Below, in pieces: positions 1 to 10,003 of a DNA stretch of 64,000 nt. Under the pieces are notes generated by a model that searched no databases, was not told the origin of the DNA, and was given only the letters and a program-made list of their open reading frames with translations. The stretch spans positions 29,328-93,327 of the forward strand of contig JAKVCB010000005.1 of NCBI GenBank assembly GCA_022448345.1, in the 5' to 3' direction. Each line of letters opens with the position of its first letter. The stretch's first letter is position 1. The stretch comes from Pirellulales bacterium. Lineage in GTDB: Bacteria > Planctomycetota > Planctomycetia > Pirellulales > Lacipirellulaceae. Position numbers and translations under genes: made by a program.

Positions 1-132
1 TGATGCGTTGCGGGTTACGCTCGTTGGTGTATACAAGAACGTATCCGTCGCTTCGTAGAGCGGGTAGAGTTTGGACAGCCGCCCTCCCTCCTGAAAGAGG
101 GGTTCCACCTTATCAAGCCATTTTCGCAACAC
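1..132 (-). CDS. nqrB: NADH:ubiquinone reductase (Na+-transporting) subunit B, N-terminal part, truncated by window edge
   Basis: Reverse-strand translation from a GTG at 132 gives VLRKWLDKVEPLFQEGGRLSKLYPLYEATDTFLYTPTSVTRNAS, resembling the NqrB N-terminus; immediately downstream of nqrA. Confidence 0.75.
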   Translation of the reverse strand, partial: MLRKWLDKVEPLFQEGGRLSKLYPLYEATDTFLYTPTSVTRNAS

Positions 133-152
133 GCGAATCTCTCCCCGGCCTA

Positions 153-1523
153 TTAGCCCTCTGCTTCAATGCGGTTTAAACTGCCACGGAGCAACGGTCC
201 GTATTCATGCTTCCCTGGGCAGACGAATGTGCAAAGAGCCAGATCTTCTTCGTCCAATTCCAATACACCTAGTTTTTGCGCATACTCGGCATCCTCAGTC
301 AGCAATGCCCTCAGTAAGGGAGTTGCCACAATGTCGAGCGGCATTACATCTTCATACATTCCAATTGGCACCATTGCGCGCGGACTGCCGTTGGTGTTTG
401 TATTCATGGCAAAGTGACGGTTTCGCAGTGGATGCCACCGCGACGCAAAAACGCGGCGGAGGGAGAATTTGTTCTCTCCCGGCATCAACCAACCAAGAAA
501 TTCGCGACGACTTGCTTCTTCCAAACACGCCACTTGATTGTGGTAGCGACCTAAAAAATCGACCGGCGGCACTGCTTTTCTTCCCGCCAAAATAGATCCG
601 GAAATGATTCGCAGTGGTTCCTCTGTGATAGTTTCCTCCGCTGCCAGCAACTCCGTCAATGAAGCACCAATTTGAGTTCGCACGAGACGCGGTTTTGCAA
701 GGGGCGGACCTCCGATCGCAATGACTCGCTCGGTCAATATTTCGCCAGTTCGGAACAAGTGCCCGATCGCAATCACGTCCTGATACCCAAGATGCCAAGC
801 CGTGTTGCCGTCACCGATCGGAGATAGGAAGTGAATATGCGTTCCAACGAGACCAGCAGGATGAGGGCCGGCAAAGGCATGGAAGGTTGCAGGGGAACGT
901 TCTTCTCCCGGGAGCGTAACCCCGGGTGCGTGGCAAACCCGTACCGGTGCCTCTGTGAGTGTGCTGAGAACTTCCAAACCCGCAATGAACTCTGCTGGTC
1001 GTAACTGAATGACCACAGCAGGGTCCGCCGCCAACGGGTTGGTATCGATAGCTGTTACAAAAATAGATTGGGGTGTTGCATCAATTGCGGGAATACGACT
1101 GAAGGGACGCTGGCGCAGAGCCGTCCAGAGTCCCGATTGAACCAGTTGCTGGCGAACCCGTGCAACGTCTAACCGTTGGAGATTGTCTTGTTCGAAAACA
1201 TCAAACGTCTTCTGCGCCTGTGAATCCTGATCGACCTCGATCACAATCGATTCGAATTTTCTTTTTGCCCCACGCTCGACAGCTTTAACCGTGCCAGTTG
1301 CTGGCGAGGTGAATTGGACTCCCCGGTTATTTTTATCCTCGAACAAAAGTTGACCCTTCTGAACCGGGTCTCCGATTTTGGCGTGCATGGTCGGTTTCAG
1401 ACCGATATAGTCGTCACCCATGAGAGCCACGTGGCGTGGCGCTCTGACACTGGAAATCTGCTGCAGCGGTAAGCCGGATACGGGAACCTGCAGGCCGCGT
1501 CGTATTTGGATGGTTTTTTTCAT
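153..1523 (-). CDS. nqrA: Na+-translocating NADH:quinone reductase subunit A
   Basis: MKKTIQIRRGLQVPVSG...GDDYIGLKPTMHAKIGDPVQKGQLLFEDKNNRGVQFTSPATGTV; start trimmed from the ORF-track start (1661) to the MKKT start. Confidence 0.93.
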   Translation of the reverse strand: MKKTIQIRRGLQVPVSGLPLQQISSVRAPRHVALMGDDYIGLKPTMHAKIGDPVQKGQLLFEDKNNRGVQFTSPATGTVKAVERGAKRKFESIVIEVDQDSQAQKTFDVFEQDNLQRLDVARVRQQLVQSGLWTALRQRPFSRIPAIDATPQSIFVTAIDTNPLAADPAVVIQLRPAEFIAGLEVLSTLTEAPVRVCHAPGVTLPGEERSPATFHAFAGPHPAGLVGTHIHFLSPIGDGNTAWHLGYQDVIAIGHLFRTGEILTERVIAIGGPPLAKPRLVRTQIGASLTELLAAEETITEEPLRIISGSILAGRKAVPPVDFLGRYHNQVACLEEASRREFLGWLMPGENKFSLRRVFASRWHPLRNRHFAMNTNTNGSPRAMVPIGMYEDVMPLDIVATPLLRALLTEDAEYAQKLGVLELDEEDLALCTFVCPGKHEYGPLLRGSLNRIEAEG

Positions 1524-1611
1524 CGATCCAGGAACCGTGGGCATAAAAACGAACGCCAATCTTTCCGGCGGAAAGGAGGGAGCTGGAGATCTTCGCCGCA
1601 GAGTAAAATCG

Positions 1612-1637
1612 GACTTTGTGAAATTTATCACAAAGTC
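1612..1637. promoter_or_regulatory. CRP/FNR-family type operator dyad upstream of nqrA
   Basis: gactttgtga-aattta-tcacaaagtc: 10-bp perfect arms containing TGTGA-N6-TCACA. Confidence 0.55.
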
Positions 1638-1744
1638 GGGTGAAAAGAAAACCCAACCCACGGAATTGCCCTCAAAAAGGCCGCCAAGGGGATCGCTAAC
1701 ATGCCCCTTGTACCGTTTGAGGAGTAAAAGCGGCCTGGCAAAGG

Positions 1745-1762
1745 TTTGCGGTTAACCGCAAA
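1745..1762. repeat. 18-bp perfect palindrome TTTGCGGTTAACCGCAAA
   Basis: Read directly; reverse complement is identical. Confidence 0.7.
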
Positions 1763-1769
1763 ATGGCTT

Positions 1770-2600
1770 TTACGCGCAGTTTTGACCGTCGGCAACTTGC
1801 TCACAAACAATTTCATGGCCCGCAAAGCATTTCCCGGTACGAGGCAAACGTCTTCTTGACCACCGCGCCTCCCTGGAAAACTTATTATTTCCCCAAAAAA
1901 GTCTAGCGTTGTCACCAAGTCTTCGCCTGTCGGCACTGTTTCCTGGTAACCACAGAACCAATTTTGCCAAGGCATCTGCACCGCCAACAGGCGCTAGCAG
2001 GCCAGTTTCTCCGTGACGGACCATTTTAGGAGTGCCGCCTGCTTCGGTGGCTACCACAGGCAAGCAGCTGGCAAAGGTGTCCAGCAGTCCTGCTTGCCGG
2101 CCTTTCGGTTTGCGAGGGCATCAAGAAGAGGGCCGTCTCAGGCGAGGATTTCGGGAGTGTGCTGTCGGAACCCAGGCGGGGCCTCACCAAACCCTTCTGC
2201 TCGATTCTATGTTTTGATCACCCCACGGTGTCGGCCCTCTCGGACGAGAAAAAATATTGCCTTACCTCCGGGGTTCAAAACTTTTTCAGTGGGGCGGTAC
2301 AAAAGTGCAGGCAGTTTTTTTCGTGGCTGAGCGCCGAAATATTTGGTGGTGATCAAGTGGTTGTTGGGAACGTCAAACTCTCGGCGCAGGGGTCGTGACT
2401 TCTTTGTTTGTGAAAGACATGCGACGTCAACGGCTTGCAGGGACCCAGGCGTAACACCGACGGGCACGTGCCAACCCGAGTTGTCAGGCGACACCTCAAC
2501 CGCTCGTCGGTCTGTCGGTAGTTGACGGCTTGAGCAAGCGGCCCAACCCTGAAATGGCGAGAATCAATGGCCGCTGCCTTTCGGGGCTGGACATTGGCAG
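1770..2600 (-). pseudogene. Degenerate family-4-type glycosyltransferase remnant
   Basis: Frame ending near 1770 reads LLDTFASCLPVVATEAGGTPKMVRHGETGLLAPVGGADALAKLV...RRRLGDNARLF (GT4 C-terminal signature), but no full-length ORF exists; other GT-like pieces (e.g. SQTKKSRPLRREFDVPNNHLITT, 2207-2494) are in another frame. Upstream boundary is approximate. Confidence 0.6.
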
Positions 2601-2779
2601 CTTCCATACGCTAGAAGTGCTGCAGTGACTTAGTCGAGCGCCAAAGTGTTGGCGAATCTAAAGTGGCAGCCGGGATGTCCCCGGAAAGCGAAGGGGCGTG
2701 GTAGACCGTTGAGAAAGAGTACGCCGCCTACCGTTGTCCAACTCGACCCTTGACTTCCAACACCGCGGAGCTTTCTTTC

Positions 2780-3688
2780 ATGAAACTGGCACTGGTCATT
2801 CTTGCTGCTGGGAGCGGACGCCGCTACGGAGGTCTAAAGCAACTGGCGCCGATTGGCCCAGATGGCTCTACCCTGATGGAGTATTCATTGTACGACGCCA
2901 GGCAGGCTGGATTTAACAAAGTCGTCTTTGTCGTTCGACAAGAAACGCGTGAGCTGATACGAGCTCACGCCGACCAGCGGTTTGGGCGGCACATGGACAC
3001 GCACTTTGCGGTGCAACGAATGGATGTCGATGGTGTTGATCGAGCAGTTGCACAGCGCAGGACAAAGCCATGGGGCACTGGCCAGGCCGTGTTGGCCGCA
3101 GCCGAGTTCATCGATGAACCATTTGCCGTCATCAACGCGGACGACTTTTTTGGTGCAAACGCCTTTAATGCGCTGGGTGCTTTCCTGAATGAAACGACAA
3201 GAGTAGATCCTACGACCTATGCCATGGTGGGCTACAAGCTCCACAATACCCTGTCGGAGCACGGCGCCGTATCAAGAGGCGTATGTCGGTGCACACCGGA
3301 CGGATGGCTCAATCAAATCGTCGAAACTTGCAGGATCGTTCGCCGTGGCGACGCCGCTGTGGGTGTCGGCGAGTCTGGAGCCGAGGAGCGACTCAGCGGT
3401 GACGAAATAGTCTCCATGAACCTGTGGGGATTTTCGACCTCGGTTTTTGACACGCTAGAAAAGAATTTCGGCCGGTTTTTGCAAAGAACCCCGTGTCTCG
3501 AAGAGGATGAATTTTACCTGCCCGCAGCGATTCAACACTCAGTGGAGCAACACGAAGTGCAGGTGAAAGTCCTCCCCTCTACCGACAAGTGGTGTGGTGT
3601 TACGTATGCGGAAGACACACCCGATGTTGTGCGGCGGATTGGCGAACTTGTTAACCATGCCAGCTACCCGGAAAGCCTTTGGGGTTAG
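2780..3688 (+). CDS. Sugar nucleotidyltransferase (NTP_transferase family)
   Basis: MKLALVILAAGSGRRYGGLKQLAPIGPDGSTLMEYSLYDA (LAAGxGxR..K pyrophosphorylase motif) and INADDFFG. Confidence 0.85.
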   Translation: MKLALVILAAGSGRRYGGLKQLAPIGPDGSTLMEYSLYDARQAGFNKVVFVVRQETRELIRAHADQRFGRHMDTHFAVQRMDVDGVDRAVAQRRTKPWGTGQAVLAAAEFIDEPFAVINADDFFGANAFNALGAFLNETTRVDPTTYAMVGYKLHNTLSEHGAVSRGVCRCTPDGWLNQIVETCRIVRRGDAAVGVGESGAEERLSGDEIVSMNLWGFSTSVFDTLEKNFGRFLQRTPCLEEDEFYLPAAIQHSVEQHEVQVKVLPSTDKWCGVTYAEDTPDVVRRIGELVNHASYPESLWG

Positions 3689-4788
3689 CCATGTCGGCCG
3701 ATGTGCAAACGATCGCCAAAATCTTTGCTGTCGGAGGAACCATCGAGTCCGTGGTGGACTTTGGTAGCGGCAACATCAACGACTCGTATCTTGTCACTTG
3801 CCATCAAGGTCTGTCGACAGTCCGCTATCTCCTCCAGCGGATCAACGACCTGGTTTTCCGTAAACCGGTCGAAGTCATGGAAAACATAACCCGCGTGACA
3901 CAACACACTACTGCAGTCCTCTGCAACCGTGGGGTAAGTGGGGTGGAGCGACGTACCTTGACGATCGTACCCACACGTGAGGGCCGGGAATTCTACAACG
4001 GACCCGACGAGGCGTGTTGGCGAATGTACCACTATATCGAGGGAACTCGGACCCATGAAAATGCCACGACGCCGCATCAAGCCCACCAGGCAGCCCAGGC
4101 GATTGGCCTACTGCAGAGCCTGCTTATCAGTCTTCCGGAACCGCCGCTTCACGAGACGATTCCGCATTTCCACGACACGCCGCTCCGGTACCGGCAACTC
4201 GAGGAAGCCGTTCAAAAGGATCCCTGTAACCGGCTTGAGCAAGTGAAGCAGGAGGTCGACTTCGCGGATTCTAACAGGGAGTTTGCTGGTTTACTTCAGG
4301 ATTTGCGCGCACGTGGCAAACTGCCCCTCAGGACGGTCCACAATGATGCCAAGATCAGTAATGTCCTTTTCGATGGTGACACGGATCAGGCCATTTGCGT
4401 TGTCGATCTCGACACGATCATGCCGGGTCTTGCCCTTGATGACTTTGGCGATATGGTACGAACCATGGATGTGACGGCCTCCGAAGACGAGACAGATCTT
4501 TCCCGGGTCGAGATCAGCTTGTCTCTCTTTGAAGGTCTTGCCAGCGGGTATGTCAGTGCAGCTGAATCTTTTCTTACGCCTTGTGAACGCGAACATCTGG
4601 TTGCGTCTGGCCAGATCCTCACGCTGGAACAAGGGGTACGTTTCCTGACGGACTTTCTGCTCGGAGACACGTACTACAAAACGAGTTCGCCTAATCACAA
4701 CCTCGATCGCTGCCGCAACCAGTTTAAGCTCTTACGGTCACTTATGGAGAACGAGTCGGCAATGCGCCGGTTTGTCGAGACGCTTTGA
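3679..4788 (+). CDS. Aminoglycoside phosphotransferase-fold sugar kinase, NahK-like
   Basis: GSGNINDSYLV..., VHNDAKISNVLFD, CVVDLDTIMPGLALDDFGDMVR kinase motifs; overlaps the preceding gene. Confidence 0.8.
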   Translation: MGLAMSADVQTIAKIFAVGGTIESVVDFGSGNINDSYLVTCHQGLSTVRYLLQRINDLVFRKPVEVMENITRVTQHTTAVLCNRGVSGVERRTLTIVPTREGREFYNGPDEACWRMYHYIEGTRTHENATTPHQAHQAAQAIGLLQSLLISLPEPPLHETIPHFHDTPLRYRQLEEAVQKDPCNRLEQVKQEVDFADSNREFAGLLQDLRARGKLPLRTVHNDAKISNVLFDGDTDQAICVVDLDTIMPGLALDDFGDMVRTMDVTASEDETDLSRVEISLSLFEGLASGYVSAAESFLTPCEREHLVASGQILTLEQGVRFLTDFLLGDTYYKTSSPNHNLDRCRNQFKLLRSLMENESAMRRFVETL

Positions 4789-4953
4789 CACGGTATCGTT
4801 GGTAAGCTTTGAATCCGCAACCAGGTTGCGAAAACCAATGCAGGTGGAGGATCAACATCGTTTGTACAATAGTTGAGAAAGCCATAACCGCCTGTTAGAT
4901 TTCTAGTAGGAAAATAATCTTCATTCAGACGTTTTCTCCAAAGGCATACGGCC

Positions 4954-6309
4954 ATGAGCGAACCATCGACAAGAAGGCAATTTCTGGAGTTGGCTGCCGC
5001 AGTTGGGACAACCACGGCGCTGGGGGCTGCAACGGCACCGGGAGAAGAAGTCTCAAGGGCAGTTGGTCGTCAAGAGAATCAGTTTAAACCGCTTGACGAG
5101 GTTCGCATCGGACTGGTCGGAATCGGTAGCCGTGGATCCAATTTGCTTCCTCTTCTCCTCGATTTGGAGGGAGTGAAAATTCAGGCGGTTGGTGACCTGG
5201 TGGAATCGCGAGTCGACTGGGCTCAGAACCAGGTGGAGGCTGCCGGACAGCGTCGCCCGACCGGTTACAGTCGTGGCGAATATGATTTCCGAAGAATGTG
5301 TAATGAGGAAGATCTTGATCTGGTTATGGTTGTGACACCATGGCGCTGGCATGTGCCGATGTGCGTGGCGGCCATGGAGGCGGGCAAGCATGCCGCTACG
5401 GAGGTGCCAGCGGCGACAACGGTGGATGAATGTTGGCAAATGGTGGAGACCGCCGAAAAGACAAAACGCCATTGTGTGATGCTGGAGAACTGTTGCTACG
5501 GCAGGCCGGAAATGATGATTTTTAACATGGTGAGACAAGGGCTGTTCGGAGAACTGGTCCATGCTCGAGCCGGTTATATGCACGACCTTCGTATGGATGG
5601 CGAACTCATTTCGCCAGATGGCGGTGAAGTGCGATGGCGGCTGGATAACATGATTCGTCACAATGGGAACATCTACCCAACCCACGGCTTGGGACCAGTG
5701 GCGCAATGCATGGACATCGACCGTGGAGATCGGTTTGACTACCTGGTGTCGATGAGCAGCAAATCAGCAGGGTTGAACGCTTTTTACGCTGAACGGTTTG
5801 GGGACGATCAACCGCTGGCCACGCAGCAGTATGCGTTAGGCGATGTCAACTTCACCTTGATCCGTACCGTCGGTGGAAAAACAATCACATTGGGTCATGA
5901 TACCCAGTTACCTCGACCCTATAGCCGCATGTCGATGGTTCAGGGCACCAAGGGTATTTATCAAGGTTACCCCGATCGAATTCATCTCGAGGATCGGAGT
6001 CCCGCCCACGAGTGGGAAAAGTTGGAAGTGTACCAACAGGAATATGATCATCCGCTGTGGCAGCAATTAGTCGATCGGGCCGAGGGAAGAGGTCACGGCG
6101 GGATGGATTTTCTGGAACTCTATCGATTGGTCAAGGCCCTCCGCAGTGGGACCCCGACCGATTGGAATGTTTACGATGCAGCCTCCTGGAGTGTTATTTT
6201 TGAACTCAGTCAGCGGTCCGTCGCCAACAAAAGTCGTCCGGTGGACTTCCCCGACTTTACACGTGGCAGGTGGAAGACCAACCCGCCTCTGGGAATCGTA
6301 ACTGCTTGA
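4954..6309 (+). CDS. Gfo/Idh/MocA family oxidoreductase with Tat-like signal
   Basis: STRRQFLELAAAVGTTTALGAA leader; RIGLVGIGSRGSNLLPLL Rossmann motif; TEVPAATTVDECWQMVE. Confidence 0.88.
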   Translation: MSEPSTRRQFLELAAAVGTTTALGAATAPGEEVSRAVGRQENQFKPLDEVRIGLVGIGSRGSNLLPLLLDLEGVKIQAVGDLVESRVDWAQNQVEAAGQRRPTGYSRGEYDFRRMCNEEDLDLVMVVTPWRWHVPMCVAAMEAGKHAATEVPAATTVDECWQMVETAEKTKRHCVMLENCCYGRPEMMIFNMVRQGLFGELVHARAGYMHDLRMDGELISPDGGEVRWRLDNMIRHNGNIYPTHGLGPVAQCMDIDRGDRFDYLVSMSSKSAGLNAFYAERFGDDQPLATQQYALGDVNFTLIRTVGGKTITLGHDTQLPRPYSRMSMVQGTKGIYQGYPDRIHLEDRSPAHEWEKLEVYQQEYDHPLWQQLVDRAEGRGHGGMDFLELYRLVKALRSGTPTDWNVYDAASWSVIFELSQRSVANKSRPVDFPDFTRGRWKTNPPLGIVTA

Positions 6310-6318
6310 AAGAGTCGG

Positions 6319-8616
6319 TTAGTCGGCAAATGACTCCGCAATCCAGTGACAATTGATCACTTTCTCCGCCAGGTCGAGAGGGACATAAAAGTAGTGGTTT
6401 GACGCTTCAAATCCGATACGCGAGTCTTGCTTGGCCAGCACATAGAGTTCCTGGGCGTTGGAGATTTCGTCAGCAAGAATACGGCGGATGGATGCTTGTT
6501 TTTCTTTGCGTGCAGTGGGTGTGAGGTCGTCTGCGGCCAGCGCATCACGGGCGAGGATGAAGTCGACGTGATTTGCTGCGCTGGCGAAATGAAGCTGGCA
6601 TGTCTTTGCCAGTCGCAGGTCGCCATGTGCCGTTGCCTGTTGGCGAGGGGTGGCTTGCTGAATGGCCCTTTCCATCGAGTCCAGTCCCAGCGACCACCCG
6701 TCAGCGACCTTGTGGAACTGGTCGGCAAGCACCTCGGGAGGATACGAGCCATGCCAACGGGCCAGGTCGTCGTAGGGCAAGCCAACCATTGTGGCCGAAT
6801 AGCCAGTCGGTTGTGCGTAGAACAGGTTGGCTGGACCTGTCAAATGGGGGCTAAAGTAGAGAGTTTGCATGCCAAAGGGGTACTCGCGAAATGCCGTGCT
6901 GAAGGCACTCCATGCCTGCCGGGCATGGGGTGCAGCTTGGGGGCTGTACCGCTCGGCGGCGATCTGGTTCAAGACAGAATCGATCGAGGCCCCGGGATCT
7001 TCGGCAAACCGCTGCGCCACCTGAAGGTTGGGCGAGGGATATCCCCCCAGCGACCAGCTAAGTAGTTGGCCATCAATCGATACCTCCGCCAGGTTGGCAC
7101 AGTGTTCGGCAACAAGGTCCATTACAGGTACAAACGGTACGGCAGCCATTTCCCAGGTGTTGTTCATTTGCAACTTGGCAACCGTTTTCAGGCCTCTTTT
7201 GCGGGCGACCTCCCAGTGTCGCAGGGCTCGCGGACCCGGGCCGCCTGCCGACATGGAATATTCCCCGACGTGCGTGTTGACACCACCCCGTGTGATCGGC
7301 TTGGACCATTCGCTGACTGACATTAACCAAACCGACTTGGGCAATTTTTCGATGAACTCTGACGCATCTCCGTCACCGTTCCAGCTCCAGTCCCAGGCAA
7401 TGACGCGGGCGTCGGGGGCCGCAGCGTGTACTCCTTCGGCGATGGTTGCGTTGACCTCAGCGATAATCTCTGGCGCTGTGCGGTGGCAGCAGCGGGAGCA
7501 AGCAGCGTGATTTTCCAGGAAGGCACAATTGGTGGGATTCTCCGAAGCGGTGATCGTAAAGACTCCAGCCAGGTCGGGGATTTCCTCAAAGACATGCGAC
7601 AGCGCATCGGCCATCCACTGGCGGACGCGCGGGTCGGACGTACACATGGTGACCAGACCACGACTCGAGATGCCAGCCATGTCAGGTCGATTCTGAAAAA
7701 AATCAGGCGGCATAGCCCGCGGCTCGTTCATGTAAAGATAAACGCCAATACCATAACGTTTTGCCCGCTCGACAAGGCGGCGCAAGGTGGCCAGCCTCGT
7801 TTGGTGACCTTCTCCGAACTCGGGAAAATATTCCCCACCTGGCGCGAGCTGCCGCAATACGACATGCAGCCAGACACCGTTTACGCCTACGTCGGCCAAC
7901 TTTGACAGCAGCCCTTCCGGAAAAGGATCAGCCTGGTCGTTCAGCAGTGGATCTCCAAAAGGTGCAAAATAGGAATAGATGAATCGCAAACCCCGTTTCA
8001 ACCGTTCGGGGTCGACTGGTTTGCGTACTTCGTTGGGGTCGATTTGCGACAGCTGCTCGACAAAATGGAACCGTGGTTCACCAGGCTCTGTTAGCTGATT
8101 TCCGAAATACTGTTGCAGGAGCTGTTTGATTTGGGCTGCTCGCCGGCTCGTTTCTGCAGTAGGCGGAATGTAGCGCAGTATTGCGCACTTTGGCTTGAGA
8201 CTGCCAAGCTTGATAAAGAGAAAGTCATCTTCATGCAGCGAGAAAGCAAGTTCCTCCGCCGATAGATCCAACAGTTGTAGCAGTTGTTCGTAAGGCAGGA
8301 GGTGCCAGTTGCGGCGCAGGATCGTGATGTAGGCCCGTGTGGTGGTTTCCGGGGAAAGAGGTTGTGACTGGGGGAGCCCCATCGATGTGGCAATGGCGAC
8401 TAAATTCTCAACGGGCGTATCGAGGACCTCGGCCAGGCGCTTTGCCTCGACAAGCGACCAGTTCCTCCAGACGAAGGCATGGACTCGATCGGGAAAGTGC
8501 GGAAAGGAAAGCGCATCCGGATGGGCCCCAATCGGCAACTTCGCCTCGGCAGCCAGCAGAGGAGAACTCGCAAGCATACAGATGCCAACACACATAGCAT
8601 GAATCGTTTTAGACAT
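6319..8616 (-). CDS. Secreted glycosidase-like protein of uncertain family
   Basis: 765 aa; signal peptide MSKTIHAMCVGICMLASSPLLAAEA; TIM-barrel-like segments (GVNGVWLHVVLRQLAPGG, YGIGVYLYMNEPRAMP, VIAWDWSWNGDGD). Confidence 0.55.
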   Translation of the reverse strand: MSKTIHAMCVGICMLASSPLLAAEAKLPIGAHPDALSFPHFPDRVHAFVWRNWSLVEAKRLAEVLDTPVENLVAIATSMGLPQSQPLSPETTTRAYITILRRNWHLLPYEQLLQLLDLSAEELAFSLHEDDFLFIKLGSLKPKCAILRYIPPTAETSRRAAQIKQLLQQYFGNQLTEPGEPRFHFVEQLSQIDPNEVRKPVDPERLKRGLRFIYSYFAPFGDPLLNDQADPFPEGLLSKLADVGVNGVWLHVVLRQLAPGGEYFPEFGEGHQTRLATLRRLVERAKRYGIGVYLYMNEPRAMPPDFFQNRPDMAGISSRGLVTMCTSDPRVRQWMADALSHVFEEIPDLAGVFTITASENPTNCAFLENHAACSRCCHRTAPEIIAEVNATIAEGVHAAAPDARVIAWDWSWNGDGDASEFIEKLPKSVWLMSVSEWSKPITRGGVNTHVGEYSMSAGGPGPRALRHWEVARKRGLKTVAKLQMNNTWEMAAVPFVPVMDLVAEHCANLAEVSIDGQLLSWSLGGYPSPNLQVAQRFAEDPGASIDSVLNQIAAERYSPQAAPHARQAWSAFSTAFREYPFGMQTLYFSPHLTGPANLFYAQPTGYSATMVGLPYDDLARWHGSYPPEVLADQFHKVADGWSLGLDSMERAIQQATPRQQATAHGDLRLAKTCQLHFASAANHVDFILARDALAADDLTPTARKEKQASIRRILADEISNAQELYVLAKQDSRIGFEASNHYFYVPLDLAEKVINCHWIAESFAD

Positions 8617-8677
8617 ACACGTGTTCCCAGGTTGGATGAGATGCCAGGTTCAGCAGCCACCGAAGGGACGTCGGCCG

Positions 8678-9799
8678 TTACAGCACATTTTGCAGGACAT
8701 CCAGAAATCGTTCCACATCGTCCCCCGTATTATAGCCGTGGATGGCGATCCTTAGGCGCCCTGCATGGGACATCACGTGAATCTGGTTTTCGTCTAGCGC
8801 GCGATGAATCCGCCCGGCGTCGGGATGGCGAAAGGCCACAATTCCAGCAACCGCATCAGGTTCATCGGGAGTGATTAATTCGACAGGCAATTTTTTGAGA
8901 CCATCCAGACACGCACGCACCAGGGGCCGCGCGTGCGCATCGATCGCCGGTACGCCAATCGAGTGGAGGTAGCCCAGCGCCGCATTGATGGCATAGACGG
9001 CCGGGTAGTTGGGCATGCCAACGGTAAAACTGGCGGCCCCCGGTTTGCTCACAGCCCGCTCGAACCGATCGTTTTCGAAGGCATTTTGTAGATGGAACCA
9101 TCCTCCGGCCGGTACGGTCCACTCCCGGGCACGCGGTGCCGGCACGCCTACCAATCCACCGCCATGTGTGGCAAGTATCCACTTATGGGTCGAACTGACC
9201 ACCAGATCAACGCCTGTCAGATCGAGGGGAATTCGGCCCAGAGCCTGCGTTACGTCGAGCGCCAATAAGGCATCGGAATGGTCTCGGACCGCTTCGACAA
9301 CGCTGGGTAAGGGGATTTTGTAGCCGTTGAAAAAACTCACAAGCGACACCGTGAGCAGTCGCGTTTTTGGTCCCAACAACGGGACCAGATCCTCAACCCG
9401 CAGGGCGCCTTCCCGAGATTGCCACACTTTCACCTTGGCCGGACAGGTTGGTTGTAACCAGGGAGTTGCTCCGGCGGGAAAGTCGAGATCATTGATCACG
9501 ACCTCGTCCCCTTCTCGCAATCTCATTGCCAAGGCAGCCAAGTTGTACGCTTCGGAAGAACAGGAACAAATACTGACCTCGTCAGCAGTCAAGTTGTAGG
9601 ATTTCGCGACTTGCTCCTTGGCCTGCTGCCACTGCACTTCGTGGCGCTGGCGACCGTCCATGCCGAGCAGCTTGTCTTGCGCGTATTGGGCGAGGGCGTC
9701 GGTAACTGCCCGGGGAGGAATGCCTTCGGCAGCCGTGTTGAGATACACTTTGCTGGCGAGTGAGGGGAAATCCGTATCACGTGTGGACGGCGAGAACAT
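8678..9799 (-). CDS. Class V aminotransferase (cysteine desulfurase-like fold)
   Basis: KVYLNTAAEGIPPRAV, LLALDVTQALGRIPLDLTGVDLVVSSTHKWILATHGGGLVG (PLP-Lys region). Confidence 0.85.
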   Translation of the reverse strand: MFSPSTRDTDFPSLASKVYLNTAAEGIPPRAVTDALAQYAQDKLLGMDGRQRHEVQWQQAKEQVAKSYNLTADEVSICSCSSEAYNLAALAMRLREGDEVVINDLDFPAGATPWLQPTCPAKVKVWQSREGALRVEDLVPLLGPKTRLLTVSLVSFFNGYKIPLPSVVEAVRDHSDALLALDVTQALGRIPLDLTGVDLVVSSTHKWILATHGGGLVGVPAPRAREWTVPAGGWFHLQNAFENDRFERAVSKPGAASFTVGMPNYPAVYAINAALGYLHSIGVPAIDAHARPLVRACLDGLKKLPVELITPDEPDAVAGIVAFRHPDAGRIHRALDENQIHVMSHAGRLRIAIHGYNTGDDVERFLDVLQNVL

Positions 9800-10003
9800 T
9801 TTTGTGCCCTGGACCTTTTCCTTTAGAGCCAACCAAACTCACGGTCGTTCGTTCTGGTAGGAATCGCCACCGCGAACTGAAGATTCCTGGTCCACCGACA
9901 GGGGGATTGAAAGCTTTGTCTCGACTACGGTGAGGCAGGAATTTTCGGGCTTGGTTACCATCGCCGGCAACGTTGAGGACCAAAACCGCCTCATGCGCAA
10001 AGC

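Noticed and set aside
352-798. 148-aa minus-strand ORF inside nqrA, and many similar nested or antisense ORFs in the track
   Set aside because: They overlap strongly supported genes and have shadow-ORF composition (e.g. Arg/Ser/Pro-rich).
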